A stretch of DNA of 5,927 bases from Coriobacteriales bacterium (GCA_031267175.1 JAIRZP010000210.1:1-5927); one strand, 5' to 3'; positions 1 through 5,672 are shown, numbered from the stretch's first letter. Notes: generated by a model from the sequence alone, not told the origin. Program-made: numbers and translations.

Positions 1-702
1 AACCTCTGCGCCATGAACCGACCCAACGCGCTTGCTACCATTGCCATTGCCCCCAAAGGCGCCCTGCTCTTTGCCCCCGATACCTATATGTGGAAGGTCG
101 CCGCAGGCCCCGCCTGCATAGGGCGCGTGCACATCGACGCCCCTCCTGCCGAGAACGTGGCCGCCGTGGCAGCATGCCTGGACAAGCCGGTGAGCGAGGT
201 CAATGTATGCATCCTGCTCCGCGACCGGCACCGGGAGCTTATCCAGGTGGTGCGCGCAACCGGTGCTCGCGTACGCCTCATCGACGACGGCGACGTGTTT
301 GGAGCCATAGCCTCTGCTGTGCCGGACACCGGCATCGATCTCTATCTGGGCAGCGGCGGCTCTCCCGAAGGCGTGCTCGCGGCAGCGGGCCTCAAGGCTA
401 TCGGCGGTGTGTTCATGGGCCGCCTGGATTTCAGCCTCGACCCGCACGGCGCAGAAAAACGCGCGCGCGCGCTCAAGACCGCCACGGTGGACATCGACGC
501 CCCCCTCACCCTGGACCTCCTGGTCTCAAGCGACGACGCGGCCTTTATTGCCACCGGGGTCACCCCCGGCGAGATGCTCGGCGGAGTGAGTAGCTCTGGC
601 GGCTCTGTTACGACCCACTCCCTCATCATGAACTCCGCCGACAAAACGGTCCGCTTCATCACCACTACAAGAAGAGGCGAGCACGGGACGATACATTTCT
701 AA
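1..702 (+). CDS. glpX: Class II fructose-1,6-bisphosphatase GlpX, 3' part (5' end outside window)
   Basis: Hydrolyses fructose-1,6-bisphosphate to fructose-6-phosphate in gluconeogenesis; a cytosolic, metal-dependent enzyme of the GlpX family. The reading frame is open from base 1 (NLCAMNRPNAL), which lines up with the GTRMTAMGQANAL region about 100 residues into E. coli GlpX. The ATG at 13 is therefore an internal Met, not the start, and roughly the first 100 residues, with most metal-binding acidic residues, are missing. Family landmarks seen are APDTYMWKV, DGDV, GSGGSPEGV (its Glu, codon 367-369, matches the catalytic Glu of E. coli GlpX), MGRLDF and ATGVTPGEMLGGV near the end. The TAA stop is at 700-702. 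The C-terminus is slightly shorter than in E. coli and ends after the TTRRGEHGTIHF stretch. GC-rich codon use is typical of the flanking core genes. Identification is firm; only the 5' part is unseen. Confidence 0.92.
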   Translation, partial: NLCAMNRPNALATIAIAPKGALLFAPDTYMWKVAAGPACIGRVHIDAPPAENVAAVAACLDKPVSEVNVCILLRDRHRELIQVVRATGARVRLIDDGDVFGAIASAVPDTGIDLYLGSGGSPEGVLAAAGLKAIGGVFMGRLDFSLDPHGAEKRARALKTATVDIDAPLTLDLLVSSDDAAFIATGVTPGEMLGGVSSSGGSVTTHSLIMNSADKTVRFITTTRRGEHGTIHF

Positions 703-809
703 GCTGCAGCCTGCACTACCGTCAGAAAGACAGAATCAGTACTCTTGCATTAAAAGTTACCACATGGATGGGTGCAGCATTGCCTTCTAACGCAGAATAG
801 GACAATCTA
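703..809. other. Intergenic region glpX to DUF3800 gene
   Basis: The 107 bases mark the change from GC-rich glpX to the more AT-rich accessory stretch. GCTGCA at 703-708 can pair with TGCAGC near 773-778, but the loop is long and no T-run follows, so I do not call a terminator. A TTGCAT at 745-750 resembles a -35 box but has no convincing -10 at normal spacing. Confidence 0.4.
799..802 (+). promoter_or_regulatory. Ribosome-binding site fixing the TTG start of the DUF3800 gene
   Basis: AGGA lies 7 bases before TTG 810. It overlaps the in-frame stop TAG at 798-800, so no longer N-terminus is possible in this frame. Confidence 0.55.
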
Positions 810-1496
810 TTGGGAACAGAAAAAATACATCTCCATTACGATGAAGCTGGAAATCTGGATTTTACGGAAAGCGGCAGCAGATACTTCATTATGACTTGTA
901 CTGTCATTCGTCGCCCGTTTTTCCATCTGGAGAAGCTGTTAAGGCTGAAATATGATTGCAACGAAAGTGGCTATTCGCAACGCTTATCCGGCAACTATCA
1001 ACGGTTTCATGCGACCGAGGACATGCAATATATCAGGGATAGTTTCTTTGGTATCCTGCAAGAGAACTTGAACGATTTCTCAGTGTACTCGGTGGTTATG
1101 GAGAAGAGAGATTTCGCAACAGAAGACAATCCAGACCTGCTCATATATGCTAAAGGGTTCACGTATCTCTTGGATAAAATACTCGCTGACATCGAGTCGT
1201 CGAAACTGTCGGGAGTAGTAATAATTACGGACACAATCCCGACCAAGAAAAAGCAGGGGACTATCCAGAGGAATCTGAAAGAGCACTTGAAAGTTTGGCA
1301 GGCAAAAAGCGGAATCCCCTACCAGCTTTATCACCATCTATCTGCAAGTGATATGAACCTCCAAGTAGCAGACTACATGAGCTGGGCGATACAAAGAAAA
1401 TGGGAAAAGGGGGACGACAGGTCATATGTCCTGATAGAGAAAGCGATAGTATGCGAGGATTTCTATACGCCGATGGCTCATAAGGGGATGAAATAA
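810..1496 (+). CDS. DUF3800 domain protein
   Basis: 228 residues matching the DUF3800 family by overall plan. An N-terminal DEAGN motif (D11-N15, usually DESG) is followed by a hydrophobic strand (YFIMTCTVI). A central strand ends in Asp (GVVIITD, D141), and a C-terminal SASDMNLQVADYMSWAIQRKWEKGD block (D181, N183, Q185, D188) is typical of the family. The spaced acidic residues suggest an RNase H-like metal-dependent fold, but no activity is established and I claim none. The TTG start at 810 is the first start available: a TAG in the same frame lies at 798-800, and AGGA at 799-802 gives a 7-base spacing. Codon use is clearly more AT-rich than in glpX or the ahp genes, suggesting acquisition by transfer. 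It stands alone on the plus strand, and a strong hairpin begins 8 bases after the stop. DUF3800 genes often occur in mobile or defence-associated settings. Confidence 0.8.
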   Translation: MGTEKIHLHYDEAGNLDFTESGSRYFIMTCTVIRRPFFHLEKLLRLKYDCNESGYSQRLSGNYQRFHATEDMQYIRDSFFGILQENLNDFSVYSVVMEKRDFATEDNPDLLIYAKGFTYLLDKILADIESSKLSGVVIITDTIPTKKKQGTIQRNLKEHLKVWQAKSGIPYQLYHHLSASDMNLQVADYMSWAIQRKWEKGDDRSYVLIEKAIVCEDFYTPMAHKGMK

Positions 1497-1503
1497 GGAT
1501 CGA

Positions 1504-1559
1504 CCCCCCTGCCTATCCCTTTGGGGAAGTCCTCTATGGAGTGCTTGTCGGCAGGGGGG
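1504..1559 (+). ncRNA. Structured RNA candidate / hairpin downstream of DUF3800 gene
   Basis: A perfect 10-bp inverted repeat, CCCCCCTGCC (1504-1513) with GGCAGGGGGG (1550-1559), encloses 36 bases that can form two smaller stems: TCCC 1516-1519 with GGGA 1524-1527, and TCC 1530-1532 with GGA 1538-1540, extendable by AG 1528-1529 with CT 1544-1545. The result is a closed three-way-junction shape beginning 8 bases after the DUF3800 stop. No T-run follows (AACCTTTAG), so it is a poor intrinsic terminator. Several DUF3800 RNA motifs, structured RNAs found next to DUF3800 genes, have been described by comparative genomics. This could be a member or a new one, but I cannot match it to a specific class. 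Alternatives are a terminator or a mobile-element end. Confidence 0.5.
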
Positions 1560-1620
1560 AACCTTTAGTGACAGTATACAACACCTGTTTATAGAGAAGG
1601 GTGCCAATTTCAAAACAATG

Positions 1621-1641
1621 TTTACTTTTACTTTTACTTTT
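1621..1641 (+). repeat. Short tandem repeat (TTTACT) x3.5
   Basis: Three and a half perfect copies of the hexamer TTTACT occupy 21 bases, about 58 bases before the candidate -10 box of the prepilin gene. It is pyrimidine-rich and too short to be a CRISPR or satellite array. Copy-number change here could alter the upstream region of the promoter, but this is speculative. Confidence 0.6.
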
Positions 1642-1664
1642 GCTTGAAGCTGGCTTACACGCTA

Positions 1665-1678
1665 TGAGAATGTTCTCA
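1665..1678. promoter_or_regulatory. Dyad TGAGAA-TG-TTCTCA, candidate operator upstream of the prepilin gene
   Basis: A perfect 6-2-6 inverted repeat ends 20 bases before the candidate -10 box, so it covers the -35 area. It fits a binding site for a dimeric regulator acting on the prepilin promoter. I do not recognise the regulator; it is not a good match to the Gram-positive LexA box. Confidence 0.35.
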
Positions 1679-1695
1679 CCATCCGCGTTGGGTTA

Positions 1696-1704
1696 TGGTA
1701 AACT
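1696..1704 (+). promoter_or_regulatory. Candidate extended -10 promoter for the prepilin gene
   Basis: TGG followed by TAAACT (1699-1704) fits an extended -10 element with 4 of 6 matches to TATAAT. The -35 position is poor. Transcription would start near 1711, giving a leader of about 68 bases with a CAGGCT (1719-1724) / AGCCTG (1736-1741) hairpin before the ribosome-binding site. Confidence 0.35.
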
Positions 1705-1766
1705 ACTCTGCATGACAACAGGCTCGTAGACACGCAGCCTGGGTAGAACAGGAACCGAAAGCGAAA

Positions 1767-1772
1767 GGGAGG
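1767..1772 (+). promoter_or_regulatory. Ribosome-binding site for the ATG at 1779 (prepilin gene)
   Basis: GGGAGG with a 6-base spacer to ATG 1779-1781 is the best translation start in the region. That ATG reads MFETKSQAPES, then Gly codons through the G-run, and stops at TAG 1830-1832 after 17 codons. The pilin frame is entered only from the overlapping TTG at 1783 (spacing 10 bases, weaker) or after a change in G-run length. Confidence 0.6.
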
Positions 1773-1782
1773 TACAGGATGT

Positions 1783-2610
1783 TTGAAACAAAGTCACAGG
1801 CCCCAGAATCAGGGGGGGGGGGGGGCTCATAGTCTTATAGCACGCCGCCTCGCCTCTCATGGGGAGGGCACGCATCGCAGCACAACACACCACCATACTA
1901 CGCACGCCTGTATAGGAGAAACCGCACATCGCAAGACTGCGGTATTTTTATGCCCTGACACAGGTCGGCGCGGCTTCACCCTCGTAGAGCTCATCGTGGT
2001 TATCGTCATACTCGGTATACTCGCGGCCATAGCCGTTCCGGCGCTCACGGGCTATATTGCCAAGTCAGAGGACACCAAATGGGAAATGCAGGCGCGCGAT
2101 AGCAACGTCGCCGTCCGCACGGTGTTAATTGACCAGATTTACGCAAAGGGAACCTCAGGTCTTTCGGATAGCGCTAAAGCGTATATCAACAATGGAGCAA
2201 CCGGCCTTACGGGGAATTTTAAGTGGTTCGATGCTGGGTGGCTTTCAAATGCTGTTTACGGTAGCTGGGCATTTTACTACGATGAGGCCAACGAGTTGAC
2301 AGGGCTTCAACCTATCGCCTATGTTCCTTGGTGGGAATTCGCTTACTTGGCTCCGACGGGTTCTTCGCACACTGCTTTTGATGCTGCCGCTTTCGTGTAT
2401 TTCTATTTTCCCGAGGGCAGATCAAATGATGGCAACTTCAACGATCCCATTACGGTCGTCACTTACAACGTCAGCGGCTTTAACGGGAGCAACACAGACA
2501 CGTGGAACACCTTCAACGCCGCTCTTAAAGAGAGCTCAAGCCCCAATCCACTTACATACGATCCTGAGGCAGGCTACCATGTTATCTATGACATGGCAGG
2601 TGCTCCTTAG
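1783..2610 (+). CDS. Type IV prepilin-like protein with N-terminal methylation motif, possibly phase-variable
   Basis: 275 residues as read from TTG 1783. The class III signal is RRG|FTLVELIVVIVILGILAAIAVPAL, with predicted prepilin-peptidase cleavage after G64, F65 as mature residue 1 and the conserved Glu at mature position 5. The hydrophobic helix that anchors the subunit in the membrane and packs in the fibre follows. The mature part is about 211 residues, aromatic- and Asn/Gly/Ser-rich, without cysteine and so without a disulfide D-loop. The leader of 64 residues is far longer than usual and His/Thr-rich. No ATG, GTG or TTG occurs in frame between 1783 and the cleavage site. The well-placed ATG at 1779 is out of frame because of the 14-G run at 1812-1825; with 13 G it would encode a 276-residue prepilin. 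No pilus assembly or prepilin peptidase gene is nearby. The stop at 2608-2610 lies 14 bases from the convergent reductase gene. Pilin class is firm; the start and current expression are uncertain. Confidence 0.8.
   Translation: MKQSHRPQNQGGGGAHSLIARRLASHGEGTHRSTTHHHTTHACIGETAHRKTAVFLCPDTGRRGFTLVELIVVIVILGILAAIAVPALTGYIAKSEDTKWEMQARDSNVAVRTVLIDQIYAKGTSGLSDSAKAYINNGATGLTGNFKWFDAGWLSNAVYGSWAFYYDEANELTGLQPIAYVPWWEFAYLAPTGSSHTAFDAAAFVYFYFPEGRSNDGNFNDPITVVTYNVSGFNGSNTDTWNTFNAALKESSSPNPLTYDPEAGYHVIYDMAGAP
1812..1825 (+). repeat. Homopolymeric tract of 14 G inside the prepilin leader coding region
   Basis: Fourteen consecutive G lie 31 bases after ATG 1779. At 14 G the ATG frame stops at 1830-1832; at 15 it would stop at the TAG at 1838-1840; at 13 (or 10, 16) it runs into the pilin frame to 2610. 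Stops in both wrong frames make a clean ON/OFF arrangement, the usual form of slipped-strand contingency loci for surface structures. An error in counting G during sequencing would look the same. Confidence 0.7.
1921..1950 (+). terminator. Terminator-like hairpin inside the prepilin leader coding region
   Basis: ACCGCA (1921-1926) pairs with TGCGGT (1938-1943) across an 11-base loop and is followed by ATTTTTA. It resembles a short intrinsic terminator but lies inside the frame, just before the signal-peptide codons, and follows an AGGAG at 1914-1918 that has no start codon. When translation stops early at 1832, bare RNA could fold here and reduce transcription of the pilin body. The short stem makes this tentative. 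Confidence 0.3.
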
Positions 2611-2624
2611 TTGTCGGCACAGCC

Positions 2625-4400
2625 CTACGAGCCAGCCGCCTCGATGAGGTCGAGCAGTTCCTCGAGGCTCTTTCTGCCAAACGTGACGGAGCTTTCGTTG
2701 ATGACGACCGCGGGCACGCTCATGATGTGCCATTGGTTTTTGAAGGCGGAAAAATGCGCGACGTCTATCATCTCGGCGGTGACGTCGTGCCCGGCTCGGA
2801 GCGCGATAAGCTGTGTGGCGGCCACGACATCGGGGCAGAACGTGCAGGAGAGCGAGACTCCCACCCTGATGTCGAGGGGGCCTTTGAGCGCGAGAATACG
2901 GGCATTCGTGGCTTCGTCGATGGTCTGTCCGGGGCCGGCGGCGTTGTAGAGCGCCAGCACGAACGAGCTGAGCTCGTGGCCGGCCGGCACGCCGTGGAAC
3001 TGCACGCCCAAGGGGCTTCCCTCTGCCGTGGTGAGCACGATGGCGGGAACCAGATCCACCCCAAGCTCCCGCTCGCGGGCAGGGTCCTCGCCTGCGCGCA
3101 GGAACGTCAGCTTGACCTTGTCTGTCAGGCCCAGGAACTCGGAGAGAAAGGCGTGCACCTCCCGGTCGAGGTCTCTTGAGTTGTCGAGTACGGCGACGAT
3201 GCCGAGTTCTTTTTCGAGCCGTTCAAGAACAGGCGTGAGCTGGTCTACCAGATCGTCGTCGAAGAAACTCGGGGGCAGGTAATCGTCGTAGCCGCTGCGT
3301 ACATCAGCACCGGGCGCGATGGGTTCCTCTGAGGCTGGGCACTGCTCAGACGAGCCTGCCACTGTCGCCGTGTCCGGATCGTTCTCGGCCTCCTCGGCCA
3401 CCACCTCGTCGTCCTCGGCGAGTTCCGGCAGGCCGAGCCTCAGGCGCAGCTCCTCTACATAACCCTCCGCCTGCGTTGCCGCGATGGCACCGTCGGCCAC
3501 GGCGGTTACGAGTTGCCGCAGCTTCTTGGGACGTACGTCCCCGGCAGCATAGACGCCATCAACGTTGGTGCGCATGTTCTCATCGGTGACGATGTAGGCC
3601 TGCTCATCGAGCCTGAGGGCCTCGGCGTATTCGGCGCTCTGCGGTATGTAGCCCGCAAAGACGAAGATGCCGAAGGTCTCCTCAGGCGGGGCTGCGTTGT
3701 AGCGCCAGGTCTCATCCGCCTTCCGATCGTAGAAGGTGGCAAAGCGCGGCACGTCGTCGCCTCCCACCTCGACGATCTCGGTATTGAATCGCAGCTCAAG
3801 CCGGGGATGGCCCTTAACCTTGGCGGCTACGCGCCGCGGCACCCGGAGCTTCTCGCCGCGCACAATGAGTGTGACTTTGCGAGCGTAGCGTGTGAGGAAC
3901 AGCGCCTCCTCCACGGCCGCGAGGCCTCCGCCAATGACAAAGAGGTTCATATGTGCAAAGAACTCCCCATCGCAGGTGGCGCAGTAGCTGATGCCGTGGC
4001 CGCGGTAGCGCTCCTCGCCAACAAACCCGAGCGTCCGGGGTTCAGCGCCGGTTGCCACCAGAACCGCGAGGGCCTCGTAGCTGCCGTCTACGGTGTGCAC
4101 CTGCTTGATCTCGCTAGAAAAGTCCACGCCTTCGACAACGGAGCCTATAAAGGCAGCGCCAAAGCCCTCCGCCTGCTGTTTCATGGTCTGGCTGAGCGTC
4201 TTGCCGGACACCTTCGGGACGCCGGGGTAGTTCTCGACCTCATCGGTTATCTTGATCTGGCCTCCCACGTCCTCACGCTCCAGCACGAGGGTCTTAAGCC
4301 GCGCCCGTCCCGCGTAGATGGCGGCGCTCATGCCGGCGGCACCCGCGCCGATGATGATGAGGTCGTAGAGGGAGTTGTGTGTGTCGCACGTGTCAGCCAT
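2625..4400 (-). CDS. AhpF-like thioredoxin reductase with C-terminal double thioredoxin-fold domain
   Basis: 591-residue flavoprotein expected to pass electrons from NAD(P)H through FAD and two CxxC pairs to the neighbouring AhpC. Residues about 11-320 are a thioredoxin reductase unit: FAD motif GAGAAG (18-23), redox CATC (140-143), nucleotide motif GGGLAA (157-162) and second FAD motif GVYAAGDVR (282-290). An acidic linker (about 325-375) leads to two glutaredoxin-like folds: 378-490 without CxxC, and 492-591 with active CTFC (519-522). This order is the reverse of enteric AhpF, whose double thioredoxin fold is N-terminal, and fits the AhpF-homolog family (TIGR03143 as I recall) found beside ahpC. 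At the NADPH phosphate site the usual HRRxxxR reads VRGEKLR, so coenzyme preference may differ. The start has AGGAG with a 7-base spacer in the 12-base gap after ahpC, so the two are cotranscribed. Confidence 0.9.
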   Translation of the reverse strand: MADTCDTHNSLYDLIIIGAGAAGMSAAIYAGRARLKTLVLEREDVGGQIKITDEVENYPGVPKVSGKTLSQTMKQQAEGFGAAFIGSVVEGVDFSSEIKQVHTVDGSYEALAVLVATGAEPRTLGFVGEERYRGHGISYCATCDGEFFAHMNLFVIGGGLAAVEEALFLTRYARKVTLIVRGEKLRVPRRVAAKVKGHPRLELRFNTEIVEVGGDDVPRFATFYDRKADETWRYNAAPPEETFGIFVFAGYIPQSAEYAEALRLDEQAYIVTDENMRTNVDGVYAAGDVRPKKLRQLVTAVADGAIAATQAEGYVEELRLRLGLPELAEDDEVVAEEAENDPDTATVAGSSEQCPASEEPIAPGADVRSGYDDYLPPSFFDDDLVDQLTPVLERLEKELGIVAVLDNSRDLDREVHAFLSEFLGLTDKVKLTFLRAGEDPARERELGVDLVPAIVLTTAEGSPLGVQFHGVPAGHELSSFVLALYNAAGPGQTIDEATNARILALKGPLDIRVGVSLSCTFCPDVVAATQLIALRAGHDVTAEMIDVAHFSAFKNQWHIMSVPAVVINESSVTFGRKSLEELLDLIEAAGS

Positions 4401-4412
4401 GATTCTTCTCCT

Positions 4413-4976
4413 TTAGAGCTTGCCTACCAGGTCAAGGCTCGGCTTGAGAGTTTCTGCACCGGGGCGCCACTTGGCGGGGCAGACCTGGTCGCCGTGTTCG
4501 GCCACGAACTGTGCCGCTTGGACCTTGCGCAAGAGCTCACTCGCCTCACGGCCGATGCTGTTCTCGTTGACCTCGTAGCTGACGATCTTTCCCTCGGGGT
4601 TGATGACAAAGCTGCCGCGCAGCGCCATTCCCTCGTCCTCGATATACACCTCAAAATCCCGTGCGAGGGCCGCGGTGGGGTCGCCGAGCATCGGAAAGCT
4701 GATGGCCTGGATGGTCTTTGAGGCGTCATGCCACGCCTTGTGCACGAAATGGCTGTCGCAGGAAACCGAGTACACCTCGACGCCGATCTTCTTGAACTGC
4801 TCGTAGTGGTCGGCCAGGTCGCTGAGTTCTGTGGGGCACACGAAGGTAAAATCGGCCGGGTAGAACACGAACACGTTCCATCTCCCCAGCAGATCATCTT
4901 TGGAGACCTCCTTGAAGTCGTCGTTGACGTAGGCCATTACCTTGAAGTCGCTTACTTCTTTACCGATGAGTGACAT
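4413..4976 (-). CDS. ahpC: Alkyl hydroperoxide reductase subunit C (typical 2-Cys peroxiredoxin)
   Basis: 187-residue cytosolic peroxiredoxin that reduces hydrogen peroxide and organic hydroperoxides. The peroxidatic Cys47 lies in the DFTFVCPTEL motif (with P40, T44 and C47 of the PxxxTxxC signature), and the resolving Cys166 is in DQVCPAKWRPG. R120 fits the conserved active-site arginine. Length and the C-terminal LKPSLDLVGKL match the AhpC subfamily (E. coli 187 residues). The start has AGGA 6 bases before ATG. It lies 81 bases after perR and 12 bases before the AhpF-like reductase on the same strand, so the three probably form an operon, with the reductase recycling AhpC. A weak CATAAT -10 candidate is at 5015-5020 (minus strand) without a good -35, so a separate ahpC promoter is possible but not shown. 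No clear Per box lies in that gap. Confidence 0.97.
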   Translation of the reverse strand: MSLIGKEVSDFKVMAYVNDDFKEVSKDDLLGRWNVFVFYPADFTFVCPTELSDLADHYEQFKKIGVEVYSVSCDSHFVHKAWHDASKTIQAISFPMLGDPTAALARDFEVYIEDEGMALRGSFVINPEGKIVSYEVNENSIGREASELLRKVQAAQFVAEHGDQVCPAKWRPGAETLKPSLDLVGKL

Positions 4977-5057
4977 GATGCGTCCTTTCTTCCTGTGTTG
5001 ACTGTTCTCGCCTGATTATGTGTACGCCGTGGGAAGGGCCCAGACGTTGACGACTCT

Positions 5058-5591
5058 TTATGCGGGTTGTCTGCATGCGTCAGCTTGTACGTGCCTGCTC
5101 TCGGCTGCGGGCTGCACGCTGCTTGCTGGTTGTGGGTTTGTTGCAGGCTGCATGTCTTTCTTTCGGTAGTCCTGCTGCCGAGCGGATGTTGTTGGGGAAG
5201 TACCCCTGCAGCTTGCACAACGACCGGCAAAAAGCAGCATGCGATCCTCCACCGCAACACCCGTGCAACGCTCCATTGCACGGTCGAGTTGCTGGATGAG
5301 TTCGGGAGCGCAGCTGTAGTCCGCATCAAAAATGCGCCCACAGCTGGTACACACCACGTGAAAGTGTTCCTGCGCCTGAGGGTCAAACCTGTCGGGCTCT
5401 CCCTTAAACGACAAACGAAGCACCTCGCCTGCATGGGCCATCGAGCCCAGATTGCGGTACACCGTGCCCAGGCTTATCTGAGGGCAGTGCCGACGGACCT
5501 GCTCATAGACCTCGGCAGCCGTGGGGTGATTCATCTGTTCCAAAACCTCGCCAATCATCTGCTTCTGCACACTCTTGCGTTTTGCTGCCAT
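5058..5591 (-). CDS. perR: Fur-family peroxide-sensing repressor, PerR type, with unusual C-terminal tail
   Basis: 177-residue metal-dependent repressor. The N-terminal winged helix includes HPTAAEVYEQV and SLGTVYRNL (recognition helix region, 40-49), followed by the dimerisation domain. The structural zinc Cys are C81, C84, C125 and C128. By alignment to B. subtilis PerR, the five sensing-site ligands are present: H22, D70, H76, H78 and D89. Asp at the D70 position (B. subtilis D85) supports PerR rather than Fur, so oxidation of a metal-site His by peroxide would derepress the genes. The first helix is short. After CASCRG (about residue 130), where the family usually ends within a few residues, 47 more low-complexity residues follow with repeated QPA. 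The start has AGG 6 bases before ATG, and a consensus -35 and a Per-like dyad lie upstream. Placement before ahpC fits control of the peroxide genes and of itself. Symbol assigned by ligand pattern. Confidence 0.85.
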   Translation of the reverse strand: MAAKRKSVQKQMIGEVLEQMNHPTAAEVYEQVRRHCPQISLGTVYRNLGSMAHAGEVLRLSFKGEPDRFDPQAQEHFHVVCTSCGRIFDADYSCAPELIQQLDRAMERCTGVAVEDRMLLFAGRCASCRGTSPTTSARQQDYRKKDMQPATNPQPASSVQPAAESRHVQADACRQPA

Positions 5592-5621
5592 CTCTTGCCT
5601 GCCCTCTTCTTGATTAATAAT

Positions 5622-5634
5622 AGTAATTATTACT
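5622..5634. promoter_or_regulatory. Candidate PerR/Fur box overlapping the perR -10
   Basis: AGTAAT-T-ATTACT is a perfect 13-base dyad. As a 7-1-7 site (5621-5635) it has AAT-N-ATT at the core as in the Per box TTATAATNATTATAA, with 5 of 7 matches in the left half and 4 of 7 in the right. It overlaps the -10 box of the minus-strand promoter, a position suited to autorepression. Confidence 0.5.
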
Positions 5635-5655
5635 GATAAAAATATGCACTGTCAA
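5626..5655 (-). promoter_or_regulatory. perR promoter
   Basis: On the minus strand, TTGACA (5650-5655, full consensus) is followed after 18 bases by AATAAT (5626-5631, 5 of 6). Transcription should begin near 5619, leaving about 27 bases of leader before the perR ATG. It probably drives perR-ahpC-reductase. Confidence 0.65.
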
Positions 5656-5672
5656 GAGCGGTGCCTGTCAAG
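5649..5672 (-). repeat. Direct repeat CTGTCAAG upstream of perR
   Basis: CTGTCAAG occurs at 5649-5656 and 5665-5672, 16 bases apart. On the minus strand this gives two TTGACA hexamers. The inner one has a well-spaced -10; the outer one has only CATATT at 19 bases. It may be a second weak promoter or chance. Confidence 0.35.

Noticed and set aside
13..15. ATG as the start of a short glpX
   Set aside because: The frame is open upstream to base 1 and the preceding NLCA residues match the GlpX family, so this Met is internal.
1504..1559. Insertion-sequence end or ordinary terminator
   Set aside because: No transposase, no matching repeat elsewhere in the window and no T-run; an RNA structure tied to the DUF3800 gene fits better, though not proven.
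1621..1641. A CRISPR array or satellite
   Set aside because: Only 3.5 copies of a 6-base unit with no spacers.
1690..1975. A cyclic-di-GMP riboswitch ahead of the pilin
   Set aside because: Such riboswitches do control pilins in some Gram-positives, but the conserved GEMM core sequences are not present.
2611..2949. A 112-codon plus-strand open frame after the pilin stop
   Set aside because: It is antisense to the 3' end of the reductase gene, which includes the conserved CTFC domain.
3513..4721. A 402-codon plus-strand open frame across the reductase and ahpC genes
   Set aside because: It lies antisense to two clearly identified genes, has no family motif, and long antisense frames are expected from GC-rich codon use.
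5028..5046. Hairpin between perR and ahpC as a terminator
   Set aside because: Only a 4-bp TGGG/CCCA stem without a following T-run on the minus strand, so read-through into ahpC is expected.
5067..5636. A 189-codon plus-strand open frame antisense to perR
   Set aside because: It covers the conserved perR gene and its promoter and shows no recognisable domain.
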